Shown: positions 9,066 through 17,381 of the stretch, piece by piece | Position numbering within the stretch: position 1 is the stretch's first letter | Layout of the letters: the number at the start of each line of letters is the position of its first letter | NCBI RefSeq assembly: GCF_005938675.2 | Contig: NZ_VCCH02000041.1 | Coordinates: 1 to 64,000 of the forward strand | DNA length: 64,000 nt | Direction: 5' to 3' | Source of the DNA: Mycobacterium sp. KBS0706 | GTDB taxonomy: Bacteria; Pseudomonadota; Alphaproteobacteria; DSM-16000; Inquilinaceae | Notes under the pieces: generated by a model | The model's input: the letters and a program-made list of their open reading frames with translations, nothing else | Told to the model about the DNA's origin: nothing | Database searches by the model: none | Program-made: the position numbers and the translations under genes

Positions 9066-9812
9066 ATGACCGCAGCGGACCGGCCGGCGGCGCTGGTGAC
9101 GGGATCGACCTCGGGCATCGGCGCGGCCGTCGCCCGGCGGCTGGCCGCCGAAGGCTATGCCGTGGCGTTGCATTCTCGCGCCTCGGTCGCGGCCGGCGAG
9201 GCGCTGGCCGCGGAGCTCGGGGGCAGCTACACCGCCGCCGACCTGGCGACCGATGACGGGCCGCCGGCCCTGGTCCGGGCGGTGCTGGCGCGGCATGGCC
9301 GGATCGACGCGCTGGTCAACAGCGCCGGCATCACCGCCACGGTGCCGCACTCCGACCTCAAAGGGGCGACGCCCGAGCTCTGGCGCCGGCTGCACCAGGT
9401 CAACGTCATCGCCCCCTGGCTGCTGGTGGCCGAGGCCGAGGACGCATTGCGGCAATCGGCGGCGGTGCGGGGCCAGCCGGCGGCGGTGGTCAATATCGGC
9501 TCCCATGCCGGGGCACGGCCACGCGGCGCCTCGGTGCCCTATGCCGCCTCCAAGGCAGCGCTGCACCATGTCACCCGCCTGCTGGCCAAGTCGCTGGCGC
9601 CGGCGATCCGGGTCAACGCCGTCGCCCCCGGGTTGGTCGACACGCCGATGACCGCCGACTGGACCGAGGCGCAGCGTCTCTGGGCCACCACCGCGCCGAT
9701 GCGCCGCCCGGCGCAGCCGGCGGATGTCGCCGAAGTGGTCTTCGGCCTGATCCGCTCGGACTACGTGACCGGCGAGATCGTGATGCTGGACGGCGGCCTC
9801 AGCCTGACCTGA
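9066..9812 (+). CDS. Short-chain dehydrogenase/reductase
   Basis: A 248-residue classical SDR using NAD(P)H. The cofactor motif is TGSTSGIG at residues 12-19, the structural NSAG motif (NSAGI) lies near 84, and the catalytic pair is in YAASK near 160 with an upstream serine (NIGSHAG). The C-terminal GEIVMLDGGLSL is typical. The substrate cannot be read from the sequence; the closest feel is of FabG-like or sugar/polyol dehydrogenases. Start at 9066 follows ACGGATC; the upstream gap holds a divergent promoter region shared with the methyltransferase gene. Confidence 0.88.
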   Translation: MTAADRPAALVTGSTSGIGAAVARRLAAEGYAVALHSRASVAAGEALAAELGGSYTAADLATDDGPPALVRAVLARHGRIDALVNSAGITATVPHSDLKGATPELWRRLHQVNVIAPWLLVAEAEDALRQSAAVRGQPAAVVNIGSHAGARPRGASVPYAASKAALHHVTRLLAKSLAPAIRVNAVAPGLVDTPMTADWTEAQRLWATTAPMRRPAQPADVAEVVFGLIRSDYVTGEIVMLDGGLSLT

Positions 9813-9899
9813 CCGGCCCTGCCCCACACGGGGATTGGGAACTGGCCGCCGTCGTGGAATACTCCCTTATGCGGATATGACGCGATCGGCGAGGGAGAG

Positions 9900-11777
9900 A
9901 TGCGGCGGACCGGTTGGTGGGTCGTGTTTCTGTGCGGCGCGGTCGGCGCCGGCCTGCTGTTCGTTGCCGTCGACGCGCTCTGGCCGGAGCCGTCGCCGCC
10001 CCCCGGCGCGGCACCCGTCGTCGCGAGCCAGGATGTGGCCGCCGGCCCCGTGGAACCTGCGGTCCGGCCGGAGCCGTCGCCGCCGGGCGGACCGGCCCCC
10101 GTGGTCGCCAGCCCGGCTGCGGCCGTCCGTCCCGCCGAACCCGCGGTCCGCGCCAAGCGGTTCATGGTGGCGGCCGCCGATCCGGTGGCGGCCCGGGCCG
10201 GCTACGACGCGCTGGCGGAGAACGGCACCGCGGTCGACGCCATGATCGCGGTGCAGCTGGTGCTCAACCTGGTCGAGCCGCAATCGGGCGGCATCGGCGG
10301 TGGGGCGCTGCTGCTGTATTTCGACGGGCGGTCGGGCCGGCTGACCTCGCTCGACGGACTCGAAGCCGCGCCGCGGGGCGCGGATGCCAACATGTTCCTG
10401 GGCCCGGACGGCCAGCCGATCTCCTTGGCCGCTGCGGCGATCGGCGGCCGCTCGGTCGGCGCGCCCGGCACGCTGAAGCTGCTGCTCCAGGCGCATCAGC
10501 GCTGGGGCCGGCTGTCGCTGGCCCGGCTGTTCCGGCCGGCGATCGATCTGGCGGAGAAGGGCTTCACCGTGTCGCCGCGGCTGGCCGGCCTGCTGACCGG
10601 CGACACGGCCGAGCGGCTGAAGCGGGATCCGCGGGCGCGCGACTATTTCTTCCCCGGCGGCCAGGCGCTGCAGGCCGGCCAGACGCTGCGCAACCCGGCC
10701 TTCGCCGACACTCTGCGCTTCATCCTGGGCGCCGGTGACGGGCCCTTCTATCTCGGCCCGATCGGCGCCGACATCGTCGGCGCAGCCCAGGGCGCGCCCG
10801 GCAATGCCGGCCGGCTGGCGCCGATCGACCTCGAGGTCTACCGGGTGGTCGAACGCCAGCCCGTCTGCGTCCCCTATCGCGTCTGGCGGGTCTGCGGCAT
10901 GGGGCCGCCGAGCGCCGGCGGCATCGGGGTCGGCCAGATCCTCGGCATGCTCGAACATTTGAGGATGCCCACGACCGGCCCCGGCTCGGGCGATGCCTGG
11001 CACCTGTTCGCCGAGGCCGGCAAGCTGGCCACGGCCGATCGCGACCGCTATGTCGCCGATCCGGATTTCATCCTGGTCCCGACATCGAGCCTGATCGACG
11101 GCACCTATACGACCGCGCGGGCGCGGATGATCTCCGCCGACAAGGCGGTGCCCGTGCCGGCGCCGCCGGGCAACCCGCCGCGGCGCGTGGGACAGGAGCG
11201 CAGCGTCGACACCTCGACCGAGCCGTCGAACACCAGCCACATCTCGTTCGTCGACGCGGACGGCAGCGTCGTCTCGCTGACCACCTCGATCGAGGGCGCC
11301 TTCGGCTCGCATCTGATGGTGCGCGGCTTCCTGCTCAACAACGGGCTGGCCGACTTCTCCTTCGCGCCCTATGCCGGCGGCCGCGCGGTGGCGAACCGGG
11401 TCGAGCCCGGCAAGCGGCCGCGCACCTCGATGGCCCCGACCATCGTGCTGGACCAGGCCGGCCGGCCGGTGCTGGTGATCGGGACGCCCGGCGGCGCCCG
11501 TATCATCCCCTATGTCGCCCAGGCTATCATCGGCGTGCTGGACTGGGGGCTGGACGTGCAGCAGGCGATCGATCTGGGCCATGTCGTCAATCTCAACGGC
11601 CGCACCGAGCTGGAGGCCGGAACCGCCGCCGCGGGGCTGAAGGACGTCCTGGCGGCGCGCGGCCACGACGTCGTGGTGATGGAGCAGCCCAGCGGGCTGC
11701 AGGGCATCCAGATCGGCCCGGACGGGCTGGTCGGCGGCTCCGACTCGCGGCGCGGGGGCGTCGCCGTCGGGCGGTAG
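9900..11777 (+). CDS. ggt: Gamma-glutamyltransferase (glutathione hydrolase)
   Basis: Cleaves the gamma-glutamyl bond of glutathione in the periplasm and self-processes into two subunits. The 625-residue protein starts with a hydrophobic membrane anchor (residues 6-24), then an Ala/Pro/Val linker of about 60 residues made of two imperfect copies (PEPSPP...PVVAS...EPAV), which makes it longer than the roughly 580-residue E. coli enzyme. The processing nucleophile is Thr445 in NTSHISFVD, matching the TTHYSVVD motif, followed by FLLNN and DFSF and a late GGARIIPYV. A strong GAGGGAGAG site precedes the ATG. The next gene begins 9 bases after its stop. Confidence 0.94.
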   Translation: MRRTGWWVVFLCGAVGAGLLFVAVDALWPEPSPPPGAAPVVASQDVAAGPVEPAVRPEPSPPGGPAPVVASPAAAVRPAEPAVRAKRFMVAAADPVAARAGYDALAENGTAVDAMIAVQLVLNLVEPQSGGIGGGALLLYFDGRSGRLTSLDGLEAAPRGADANMFLGPDGQPISLAAAAIGGRSVGAPGTLKLLLQAHQRWGRLSLARLFRPAIDLAEKGFTVSPRLAGLLTGDTAERLKRDPRARDYFFPGGQALQAGQTLRNPAFADTLRFILGAGDGPFYLGPIGADIVGAAQGAPGNAGRLAPIDLEVYRVVERQPVCVPYRVWRVCGMGPPSAGGIGVGQILGMLEHLRMPTTGPGSGDAWHLFAEAGKLATADRDRYVADPDFILVPTSSLIDGTYTTARARMISADKAVPVPAPPGNPPRRVGQERSVDTSTEPSNTSHISFVDADGSVVSLTTSIEGAFGSHLMVRGFLLNNGLADFSFAPYAGGRAVANRVEPGKRPRTSMAPTIVLDQAGRPVLVIGTPGGARIIPYVAQAIIGVLDWGLDVQQAIDLGHVVNLNGRTELEAGTAAAGLKDVLAARGHDVVVMEQPSGLQGIQIGPDGLVGGSDSRRGGVAVGR

Positions 11778-11786
11778 CCGACTGCG

Positions 11787-12551
11787 ATGCGCCTGGCCTT
11801 CACCCCCTGGCTCGGCCGCGCCGGCACCGCCCTGCTCGATGCCGTGCTGCCGCAGCGCTGCCTGTCCTGCGGCGCCGAGATCGTGGCGCCGGGGGCGCTG
11901 TGCGCCGCCTGCTGGGGGCAGCTCGCCTTCCTCGGCCCGCCGCAATGCCGGCGCTGCGGCCTGCCCTTCGACCATGCGGCGGCGGAGGGCGCGGGCGACG
12001 ACCCTGTCTGCGGCAACTGCCTCGCCTTCCCGCCGCTGTGGGACCGGGCCCGTGCTGCCTTCCTCTACGACGATCTCAGCCGCAAGCTGATCCTGGCCTT
12101 CAAGCATGGCGACCAGACCCATGCGGCGCCGGCCTTCGGCCGCCTGCTGCAGCGGGCGGCGGCGCCGTTCCTGGCCGAGGCCGACGTGATCGCGCCGGTG
12201 CCGCTGCACCGCTGGCGGTTGCTGCGCCGGCGCTACAATCAGGCGGCGCTGCTGGCCCTGGCGCTCGGCCGCGAAGCCGGCCGGCCGGTGGCGCCGGACC
12301 TGCTGCTGCGGCGCCGGCCGACGCCCAGCCAGGGCGGCCAGGACCGCCGGGCGCGGCGGCGCAACGTCGCCGGCGCCTTCGCCGTACGGCCCGGCCGCGA
12401 GGCGCTGGTCGAGGGCCGCCGCGTGCTGCTGGTCGACGACGTGCTGACCACCGGCGCCACCATCGACGAATGCGCCCGGGCGCTGCGGCGCAAGGGGGCG
12501 GCCGGGGTCGATGTCGTCACCCTGGCCAGGGTCCCGCCGCCCGGAGGCTGA
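11787..12551 (+). CDS. ComF family phosphoribosyltransferase-like protein
   Basis: A 254-residue protein of the ComF/GntX family. The N-terminus carries a double zinc-finger-like cysteine set (CLSCG, CAAC, CRRCG, CGNC between residues 22 and 82). The C-terminal phosphoribosyltransferase domain has a clear PRPP-binding motif, RVLLVDDVLTTGAT, at about residues 211-224. Homologues take part in DNA uptake in competent bacteria, but in most proteobacteria the role is unknown. It is tightly spaced after ggt and about 97 bases before grxC. Confidence 0.88.
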   Translation: MRLAFTPWLGRAGTALLDAVLPQRCLSCGAEIVAPGALCAACWGQLAFLGPPQCRRCGLPFDHAAAEGAGDDPVCGNCLAFPPLWDRARAAFLYDDLSRKLILAFKHGDQTHAAPAFGRLLQRAAAPFLAEADVIAPVPLHRWRLLRRRYNQAALLALALGREAGRPVAPDLLLRRRPTPSQGGQDRRARRRNVAGAFAVRPGREALVEGRRVLLVDDVLTTGATIDECARALRRKGAAGVDVVTLARVPPPGG

Positions 12552-12647
12552 GGCGCGCCCAGGGCATGGGCGCCATTCTTCGGGCGCAGACCCCTGGCAT
12601 CCTCGGCCGAATGACCTCATATTCGAGGAACTCTTCGGAGGATCTTC

Positions 12648-12917
12648 ATGCCACCGGTTACCGTCTACTCCAGCCCGTTCTGCCCTTACTGCTACATGGC
12701 CAAGAAGCTGCTGACCCAGAAGGGCGTCAGCTTCGAGGAGATCGATGTGGTGGCCGAACCGTCGCGGCGGGACGAGATGCGGCAGCGCGCCAATGGCCGC
12801 CACACCGTGCCGCAGATCTTCATCGGCGCCACCCATGTCGGCGGCAATGACGACCTCCAGGCGCTGGAGCGCGCCGGCAGGCTCGACCCGCTCCTGGCCG
12901 AATCTGCGCCCGCCTGA
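12648..12917 (+). CDS. grxC: Glutaredoxin 3
   Basis: Small dithiol glutaredoxin of 89 residues that reduces disulfides with glutathione as electron source. The active site is CPYC at residues 11-14, the TVPQIFIG loop near residues 48-55 carries the cis-proline, and the GG pair of the C-terminal GSH-binding GGNDDL is present. GGAGG stands 7 bases before the ATG. The next gene, a Nit1-type amidase acting on a glutathione by-product, starts 19 bases after the stop, so the pair forms a small thiol-maintenance operon. Confidence 0.95.
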   Translation: MPPVTVYSSPFCPYCYMAKKLLTQKGVSFEEIDVVAEPSRRDEMRQRANGRHTVPQIFIGATHVGGNDDLQALERAGRLDPLLAESAPA

Positions 12918-12936
12918 GTCCGCTTCGAGGCGAAGG

Positions 12937-13788
12937 ATGACCCGCTTCACCGCCGCCTGCGTCCAGCTCAATGTCGGCACCGAGATCGAGCCGAATCTGC
13001 AGGACGCGGGGGCGCTGATCCGACGGGCCCGCGACGCCGGGGCGACGCTGATCGCGACGCCGGAGAACACCGGCTTCATCGTCCAGGGCCGGGAGGCCGT
13101 GCTCGAGCGCTCTCTGCCGGAGGACCGGCATCCCGGCCTGCCCTTCTTCGCCGACCTGGCGCGCGAGACCGGGGCGACGCTGCTGATCGGGTCGCTCTCG
13201 ATCGGGCTCCCGGACGGCAAGGCCGCCAACCGCTCCTACCTGTTCGCGCCGTCGGGCGAGATCCTGGCGCGCTACGACAAGATCCACATGTTCGACGTCG
13301 ACCTGGCCGGCGGCGAACGCTACCGCGAGAGTGCCACCTTCGGCCCGGGCGACCGGGCGGTGGTGGCGCCGCTGCCCACCGGCGGCGTGTTGGGCCTGAC
13401 CGTCTGCTACGATCTGCGCTTCGCCTATCTGTACCGGGCCCTGGCCCAAGCCGGCGCCGAAATCCTCAGCGTGCCGGCCGCCTTCACCCGCAAGACCGGC
13501 CAGGCGCATTGGCACGTGCTGTTGCGCGCCCGGGCGATCGAGACCGGCAGCTTCGTCATCGCCCCGGCCCAGACCGGCACCCATGACAGGGGCCGCCAGA
13601 CCTACGGCCATTCGCTGATTGTGGCGCCCTGGGGCGAGATCCTGGCCGATGCCGGCGAGGAGGTCGGAATCGTCACTGCCGAGATCGACCTGGCGAAGGT
13701 GGCGGAGGCGCGCACCGCCGTGCCGGCGCTGCGCCACGACCGCCGCGTCGCCCCGCCCGGCCCGCCGCTGCGCGCGGCCGGGGAATAG
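12937..13788 (+). CDS. Nit1-type carbon-nitrogen hydrolase (deaminated glutathione amidase)
   Basis: Nitrilase-superfamily amidase of 283 residues. The catalytic triad is visible as Glu43 in ATPENTGF, Lys115 in [10 protein letters not shown] and Cys157 in LTVCYDLRF. The KIHMFDVD signature and overall length match the Nit1 group, which hydrolyses deaminated glutathione, a side product of aminotransferases. That substrate is supported by the neighbour, since the gene follows grxC by 19 bases. The start at 12937 has an AAGG site. A YukJ-like gene begins 10 bases after the stop. Confidence 0.9.
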   Translation: MTRFTAACVQLNVGTEIEPNLQDAGALIRRARDAGATLIATPENTGFIVQGREAVLERSLPEDRHPGLPFFADLARETGATLLIGSLSIGLPDGKAANRSYLFAPSGEILARYDKIHMFDVDLAGGERYRESATFGPGDRAVVAPLPTGGVLGLTVCYDLRFAYLYRALAQAGAEILSVPAAFTRKTGQAHWHVLLRARAIETGSFVIAPAQTGTHDRGRQTYGHSLIVAPWGEILADAGEEVGIVTAEIDLAKVAEARTAVPALRHDRRVAPPGPPLRAAGE

Positions 13789-13798
13789 CCGGCGGAGC

Positions 13799-14473
13799 AT
13801 GGCGATCGAGCGCTACGCGGTGCTGAAGGGCCGCCCGACCGACCGCCGCCTCGCCGCCGAGAGGGCGACCCATTACCAGATCCGCGTCGATGACGGCGGC
13901 CGCGACCACCGGGTGGCGATCAATGTCCAGGGATCTGCCTGGCCCTCGGCGGTGGAGTATGTGCTCGACCCTGATTTCGACCATCCGGTGACCGCGCGGC
14001 TGGCGGCGCTGTCTCCGGGCCTGACCGCGATCCCCTGGGGCCAGGGGCTGGACTATGTCCGCGACGGGCTGTTCGACCGGTCTCACATGCGGCCGCTGCC
14101 GGCGACGCTGCCGGGGCCGGACAACGACCTGAGCGAGAAGATCGACCGCATCGTCGCCCGGGCGATCAATGAGCCGGACGCCATGCTCTACGCCTTCGGC
14201 GAGCCGTTCGGGCCGGACCCGGTGGCCGATCACGGCTTCGGCTTCGCCCCGTCGCGCGGCATGCACAACATCCACATGAACCAGGGCAGCCCGGAGGAGC
14301 GGTTCCGCGGCGACAACGGCGTCGGCCAGGACGGCGCCCTGCTGATCGCCTTCCCGCAGGGGCGCTGGGCGGCACTGTTCCTGAAGTTCCAGTCCCAGTC
14401 CTGGCAGACCGACGACGCCACCGGCCACCCCCGCCAGCCGGCGCAGGCCAGGCGGCGGCGCATGCAGGCCTGA
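13799..14473 (+). CDS. YukJ-like DUF2278 protein
   Basis: A 224-residue protein of unknown function matching the Bacillus YukJ / DUF2278 family. Recognisable blocks are YAVLKGRP at the N-terminus, the central LDYVRDGLFDRSHMRPLP and LPGPDNDLSEKID, and the C-terminal GIHDIHMNQG-like block (GMHNIHMNQG), FRGDNGVGQDGALL and FQSQSWQTDD. No signal peptide or membrane segment is seen. Its close spacing to the amidase gene suggests co-transcription with grxC and the amidase. No biochemical role can be assigned. Confidence 0.82.
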   Translation: MAIERYAVLKGRPTDRRLAAERATHYQIRVDDGGRDHRVAINVQGSAWPSAVEYVLDPDFDHPVTARLAALSPGLTAIPWGQGLDYVRDGLFDRSHMRPLPATLPGPDNDLSEKIDRIVARAINEPDAMLYAFGEPFGPDPVADHGFGFAPSRGMHNIHMNQGSPEERFRGDNGVGQDGALLIAFPQGRWAALFLKFQSQSWQTDDATGHPRQPAQARRRRMQA

Positions 14474-14477
14474 CCCT

Positions 14478-14530
14478 CGGCGGCCCGACGGGTTGCCTGA
14501 GAGGAGCGGCTGCTCTATGGTGCGCCGCCG
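14478..14530 (+). other. Possible structured leader upstream of the ABC exporter
   Basis: CGGCGGC (14478-14484) can pair with GCCGCCG (14524-14530), enclosing a smaller GAGC/GCTC hairpin at 14504-14515. It stands directly before a strong ribosome-binding site and a 36-codon reading frame. I could not match it to a known riboswitch class. Such pairing may arise by chance in GC-rich DNA. Confidence 0.25.
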
Positions 14531-14550
14531 ACCGATCCCAGGAGAGCAAG

Positions 14551-14661
14551 ATGACGACGTTCATGTCCCAGCAGAAAGGAGTTCCCGCCCCTCGCAAGGA
14601 CATGACGCTTCATGTTGTCCCGAATTCGGAGGTCGCCGGCGCCTCGAGACGCCGCACCTAG
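14551..14661 (+). CDS. Possible 36-residue leader peptide or small protein
   Basis: A short frame starting MTTFMSQQKGVPAPRKDM, preceded by CAGGAGAG at good spacing, the best ribosome-binding site in this gap. The composition is protein-like rather than the Arg/Ala/Pro mixture of shadow frames in this genome. It ends at 14661, overlapping the longest possible frame of the ABC exporter in a different phase. It could be a regulatory leader or a coupled small protein; another view is that it is a remnant of an older N-terminus. No homologue is known to me. Confidence 0.35.
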   Translation: MTTFMSQQKGVPAPRKDMTLHVVPNSEVAGASRRRT

Positions 14662-14776
14662 CCGCCTCGCTCTCCGGCCGCGCAGCCCGGCTGCCGCCGC
14701 GGTCGATACCCCCAGCGTCCAGCCCGCCTCCCCGCAGGCCTCACGCGACGTGCCGCGCGCCGTGGCCCGGGCGCGG

Positions 14777-16504
14777 ATGCGCAAATTCCTGTCCACCTAC
14801 CGGCCACACCTCCCGCTGCTGGCGGCCGACCTGTTCTGCGCGGTCGTCGTCTCGGCCACGGCGCTGATCCTGCCGCTCGGCGCCAACATCGTCACCAAGC
14901 GGCTGATCGGCCTGGGCGACGCCCCCGGGGCGCTCGACGAGGTGTATGTCCTCGGCGCGGCCATGCTCGGCGTGGTGCTGCTGCAGGCGCTCGCCGACCT
15001 GTTCGTCGACTATCAGGGCCATGTCATGGGCGCGAAGATGGAAAGCGCCCTGCGCCGCGAGCTGTTCGAGCATCTGCAGAAGCTGTCCTTCGGCTTCTAC
15101 GACCGCCAGCGCACCGGCCAGTTGATGAGCCGGATCACCAACGACCTGTTCTCCCTCGGCGAGCTCTACCATCACGGGCCCGAGGACCTGGCGATCGCGG
15201 TGCTGAAATTCGCCGGGGCGATCGCCATCCTGGCCTGGCTCGACCTGCCGCTGGCCCTGATGATCCTGGCGGTGCTGCCCTTCGCGGTCGCCTATGCGCT
15301 GCACTTCAACCGTCGCATGAACCGGGCGCTCCTGCTCAGCCGCGAGCGGATCGCCGCGGTCAATGAGCGGGTGGAGGATTCGCTCGCCGGCATCCGGGTG
15401 GTGCAGTCCTTCGCCAACGAGGCGGTCGAGACCCGCCGTTTCGAGGCGCAGAACGCGGCCTTCCTGGACAGCCGCCGCGCCGGCTACCGCAGCGAGGCCT
15501 TCTTCTCGATGGGGACGGAGACGTTTCCGCAGCTGATCACGGTGATCATCATCGTCGCCGGCGCGGTCCGGGTCGCGGAGGGACAGCTCGCCGTCGCCGA
15601 CATGCTGACCTTCCTGCTCTGCGTCGCGGCGCTGGTCGACCCGGTGAAGCGGCTGGCGAACTTCGCCCGGCTCTGGCAGGAGGGCTACACCGGCTTCACC
15701 CGGATGATGGAGGTCCTGGAGGTCGAGCCGGACATCCGCGACCGGCCCGGCGCCGTCGACCTGGCCCGGCCGCGCGGCGCGATCGCCTTCCGCGACGTCG
15801 GCTTCCGCTACGAGGACGACCGGCCGCTGGTGTTCCGCAACCTGACGCTCGACATCCGCCCGGGGGAGTTCGTCGCCCTGGTCGGCGCCTCGGGCGGCGG
15901 CAAGAGCACGCTCTGCGCCCTGATCCCGCGCTTCTACGAGGCGACCGAGGGTCGGATCCTGATCGATGGCACCGACATCCGCGACGTCACCCTGGCCTCG
16001 CTGCGGCGGGCGGTCGGGGTGGTACAGCAGGATGTCTACCTGTTCGCCGGCACCGTGGCGGAGAATCTGCGCTATGGCCGGCCGGACGCGACCGAGGCGG
16101 AGATCGTCGCCGCGGCCCGGGCGGCCAATGCGCATGATTTCATCATGGCGCTGCCGGACGGCTACGACACCGATGTCGGCCAGCGCGGCGTCAAGCTGTC
16201 CGGCGGCCAGAAGCAGCGCCTGACCATTGCCCGGGCCTTCCTGAAGGACCCGGCGGTGTTGATCTTCGACGAGGCCACCAGCGCGCTCGACAACGAGAGC
16301 GAGCGGGCGGTGCAGGAAGCGCTCCTCGACCTGGCGCGGGACCGCACCACGCTGGTGATCGCCCACCGGCTGTCGACGGTGCGCCATGCCGACCGGATCC
16401 TGGTCCTGACCGACCAGGGCATCGCCGAGCAGGGGACGCATGAGGAGCTGCTGGCCGCCGGCGGCGCCTATGCCGCCCTCTACCGGGTGCAGGCCAGCTT
16501 CTAG
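14777..16504 (+). CDS. ABC-type exporter, fused permease and ATPase
   Basis: A half-transporter that works as a dimer, with six membrane helices followed by an ATPase domain. From this start the protein has 575 residues. The membrane domain begins about 10 residues in, at LPLLAADLFCAVVVSATALI. ATPase motifs are GASGGGKST (Walker A), VQQDVYLFAGTVAENL (Q-loop), LSGGQKQR (signature) and VLIFDEATSALD (Walker B). It resembles MsbA/lipid-A and multidrug exporters; the substrate is unknown. The frame stays open to an ATG at 14612, but the 55 extra residues are Arg/Ala/Pro-rich and look non-coding, so I prefer 14777. Confidence 0.88.
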   Translation: MRKFLSTYRPHLPLLAADLFCAVVVSATALILPLGANIVTKRLIGLGDAPGALDEVYVLGAAMLGVVLLQALADLFVDYQGHVMGAKMESALRRELFEHLQKLSFGFYDRQRTGQLMSRITNDLFSLGELYHHGPEDLAIAVLKFAGAIAILAWLDLPLALMILAVLPFAVAYALHFNRRMNRALLLSRERIAAVNERVEDSLAGIRVVQSFANEAVETRRFEAQNAAFLDSRRAGYRSEAFFSMGTETFPQLITVIIIVAGAVRVAEGQLAVADMLTFLLCVAALVDPVKRLANFARLWQEGYTGFTRMMEVLEVEPDIRDRPGAVDLARPRGAIAFRDVGFRYEDDRPLVFRNLTLDIRPGEFVALVGASGGGKSTLCALIPRFYEATEGRILIDGTDIRDVTLASLRRAVGVVQQDVYLFAGTVAENLRYGRPDATEAEIVAAARAANAHDFIMALPDGYDTDVGQRGVKLSGGQKQRLTIARAFLKDPAVLIFDEATSALDNESERAVQEALLDLARDRTTLVIAHRLSTVRHADRILVLTDQGIAEQGTHEELLAAGGAYAALYRVQASF

Positions 16505-16513
16505 AAGAGCATC

Positions 16514-16539
16514 GGGGCGCGACGATGCCGTCGCGCCCC
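16514..16539. terminator. Hairpin between convergent genes
   Basis: GGGGCGCGACG (16514-16524) pairs perfectly with CGTCGCGCCCC (16529-16539) over an ATGC loop. It begins 10 bases after the ABC exporter stop and ends 31 bases before the stop of the facing secreted-protein gene, so it could serve both strands. No long T tract follows. Confidence 0.6.
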
Positions 16540-16570
16540 GTTCCGCTGCAGATCGAGCTGCCGCCTGCGC

Positions 16571-17284
16571 TCAATCGAACGGGCGGAAACCCTGCCGGGC
16601 GAGGGAGAGGTCGTGCTCGTCGACCACGCCGTTGCCGTCGACATCCAGATTGGTCGATTCCCAGCCTCCGGTCGGGCCGGTGCCGGGCTTCACCGCCTCG
16701 ATCCGTTCGGCGAGTTCGACCTCCAGGGCGTCGATGACGCGCTGATCAGTGGTCGGGTCCGCCTTGAGATCCGCGATCCGGTCCTCAAGGGCCCGGATGC
16801 CGGTCTCCTGCGGCGTGCCGAAATTGCCCTGCATGGCGCCGACACGGGCGCCGTAGCCCAGCTCCTTGGACAGCGCGACCGAGGTGGAAACCCGGGCGCC
16901 GTGATTCCGGAATGTTCCGTCATCGAGTTGACGCGCCCGGCCCGGGCCGCTCACGGCGACGTCGGTGTCGTCGTCGAGACTGGTGTCGGCCGGTGCGCCC
17001 GATGCCCGGTCGACGGAGCCTCGATCGGCGCTCTTGCCGCGGGTGTCGCCGGCATCGCTCTTGCCGCCGGAATTCCCACCGGCATTCCCGCCGCCGTTCC
17101 CGCCGCCGTTCCCACCGCCGTTACCGCCCCCGTGGCCGCCGCCATTCCCGTCCTTGACGGTGATGAACATCGGGTCCCCGGCCGACGGGCCGGCCAGGGT
17201 CCAGGTCGCCGCGGTCGCGCCGGATGCGTAGAGCAGGCCGAGGGCCAGGGCGAAGGGAAGCGTCGTGCGCGAGGAATGGCGCAT
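16571..17284 (-). CDS. Secreted Gly/Asn-rich protein with C-terminal EF-hand-like loop
   Basis: A 237-residue exported protein with no family I recognise. Residues 1-27 are a signal peptide ending near ASGATAA. A GGGN repeat tract (GGGHGGGNGGGNGGGN) follows at about residues 50-75, then an Asp/Ser/Arg-rich stretch. The C-terminal half has the predicted helical segment TGIRALEDRIADLKADP, and near the end the loop DVDGNGVVDEHD fits the EF-hand or dockerin calcium consensus with acidic or Asn residues at positions 1, 3, 5, 9 and 12. GGAGA precedes the ATG at 17284. It may be a calcium-stabilised surface or matrix protein; that is a guess. Confidence 0.8.
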   Translation of the reverse strand: MRHSSRTTLPFALALGLLYASGATAATWTLAGPSAGDPMFITVKDGNGGGHGGGNGGGNGGGNGGGNAGGNSGGKSDAGDTRGKSADRGSVDRASGAPADTSLDDDTDVAVSGPGRARQLDDGTFRNHGARVSTSVALSKELGYGARVGAMQGNFGTPQETGIRALEDRIADLKADPTTDQRVIDALEVELAERIEAVKPGTGPTGGWESTNLDVDGNGVVDEHDLSLARQGFRPFD

Positions 17285-17381
17285 GGGAATCTCCGGGTTG
17301 TGATGCGGGCGGCAGGCCGCCCGGCTCACTACCCAGGACGATCGAGACGCGCGAATATTCCCAATTCGTCCGGCGCGATGG

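Noticed and set aside
9867-13229. A 1120-codon open frame on the minus strand
   Set aside because: It lies antisense to ggt, comF, grxC and the amidase gene. Its composition is the Arg/Ala/Gln/His-rich mix typical of shadow frames in GC-rich DNA and it shows no domain.
14612-14776. N-terminal extension of the ABC exporter
   Set aside because: The 55 extra residues are Arg/Ala/Pro/Ser-rich like shadow frames, with no membrane or targeting signal, so the start at 14777 is preferred.
17080-17150. Repeated GCCGCCGTTCCC-like DNA
   Set aside because: It encodes the GGGN repeat of the secreted protein on the minus strand; no independent element is needed.
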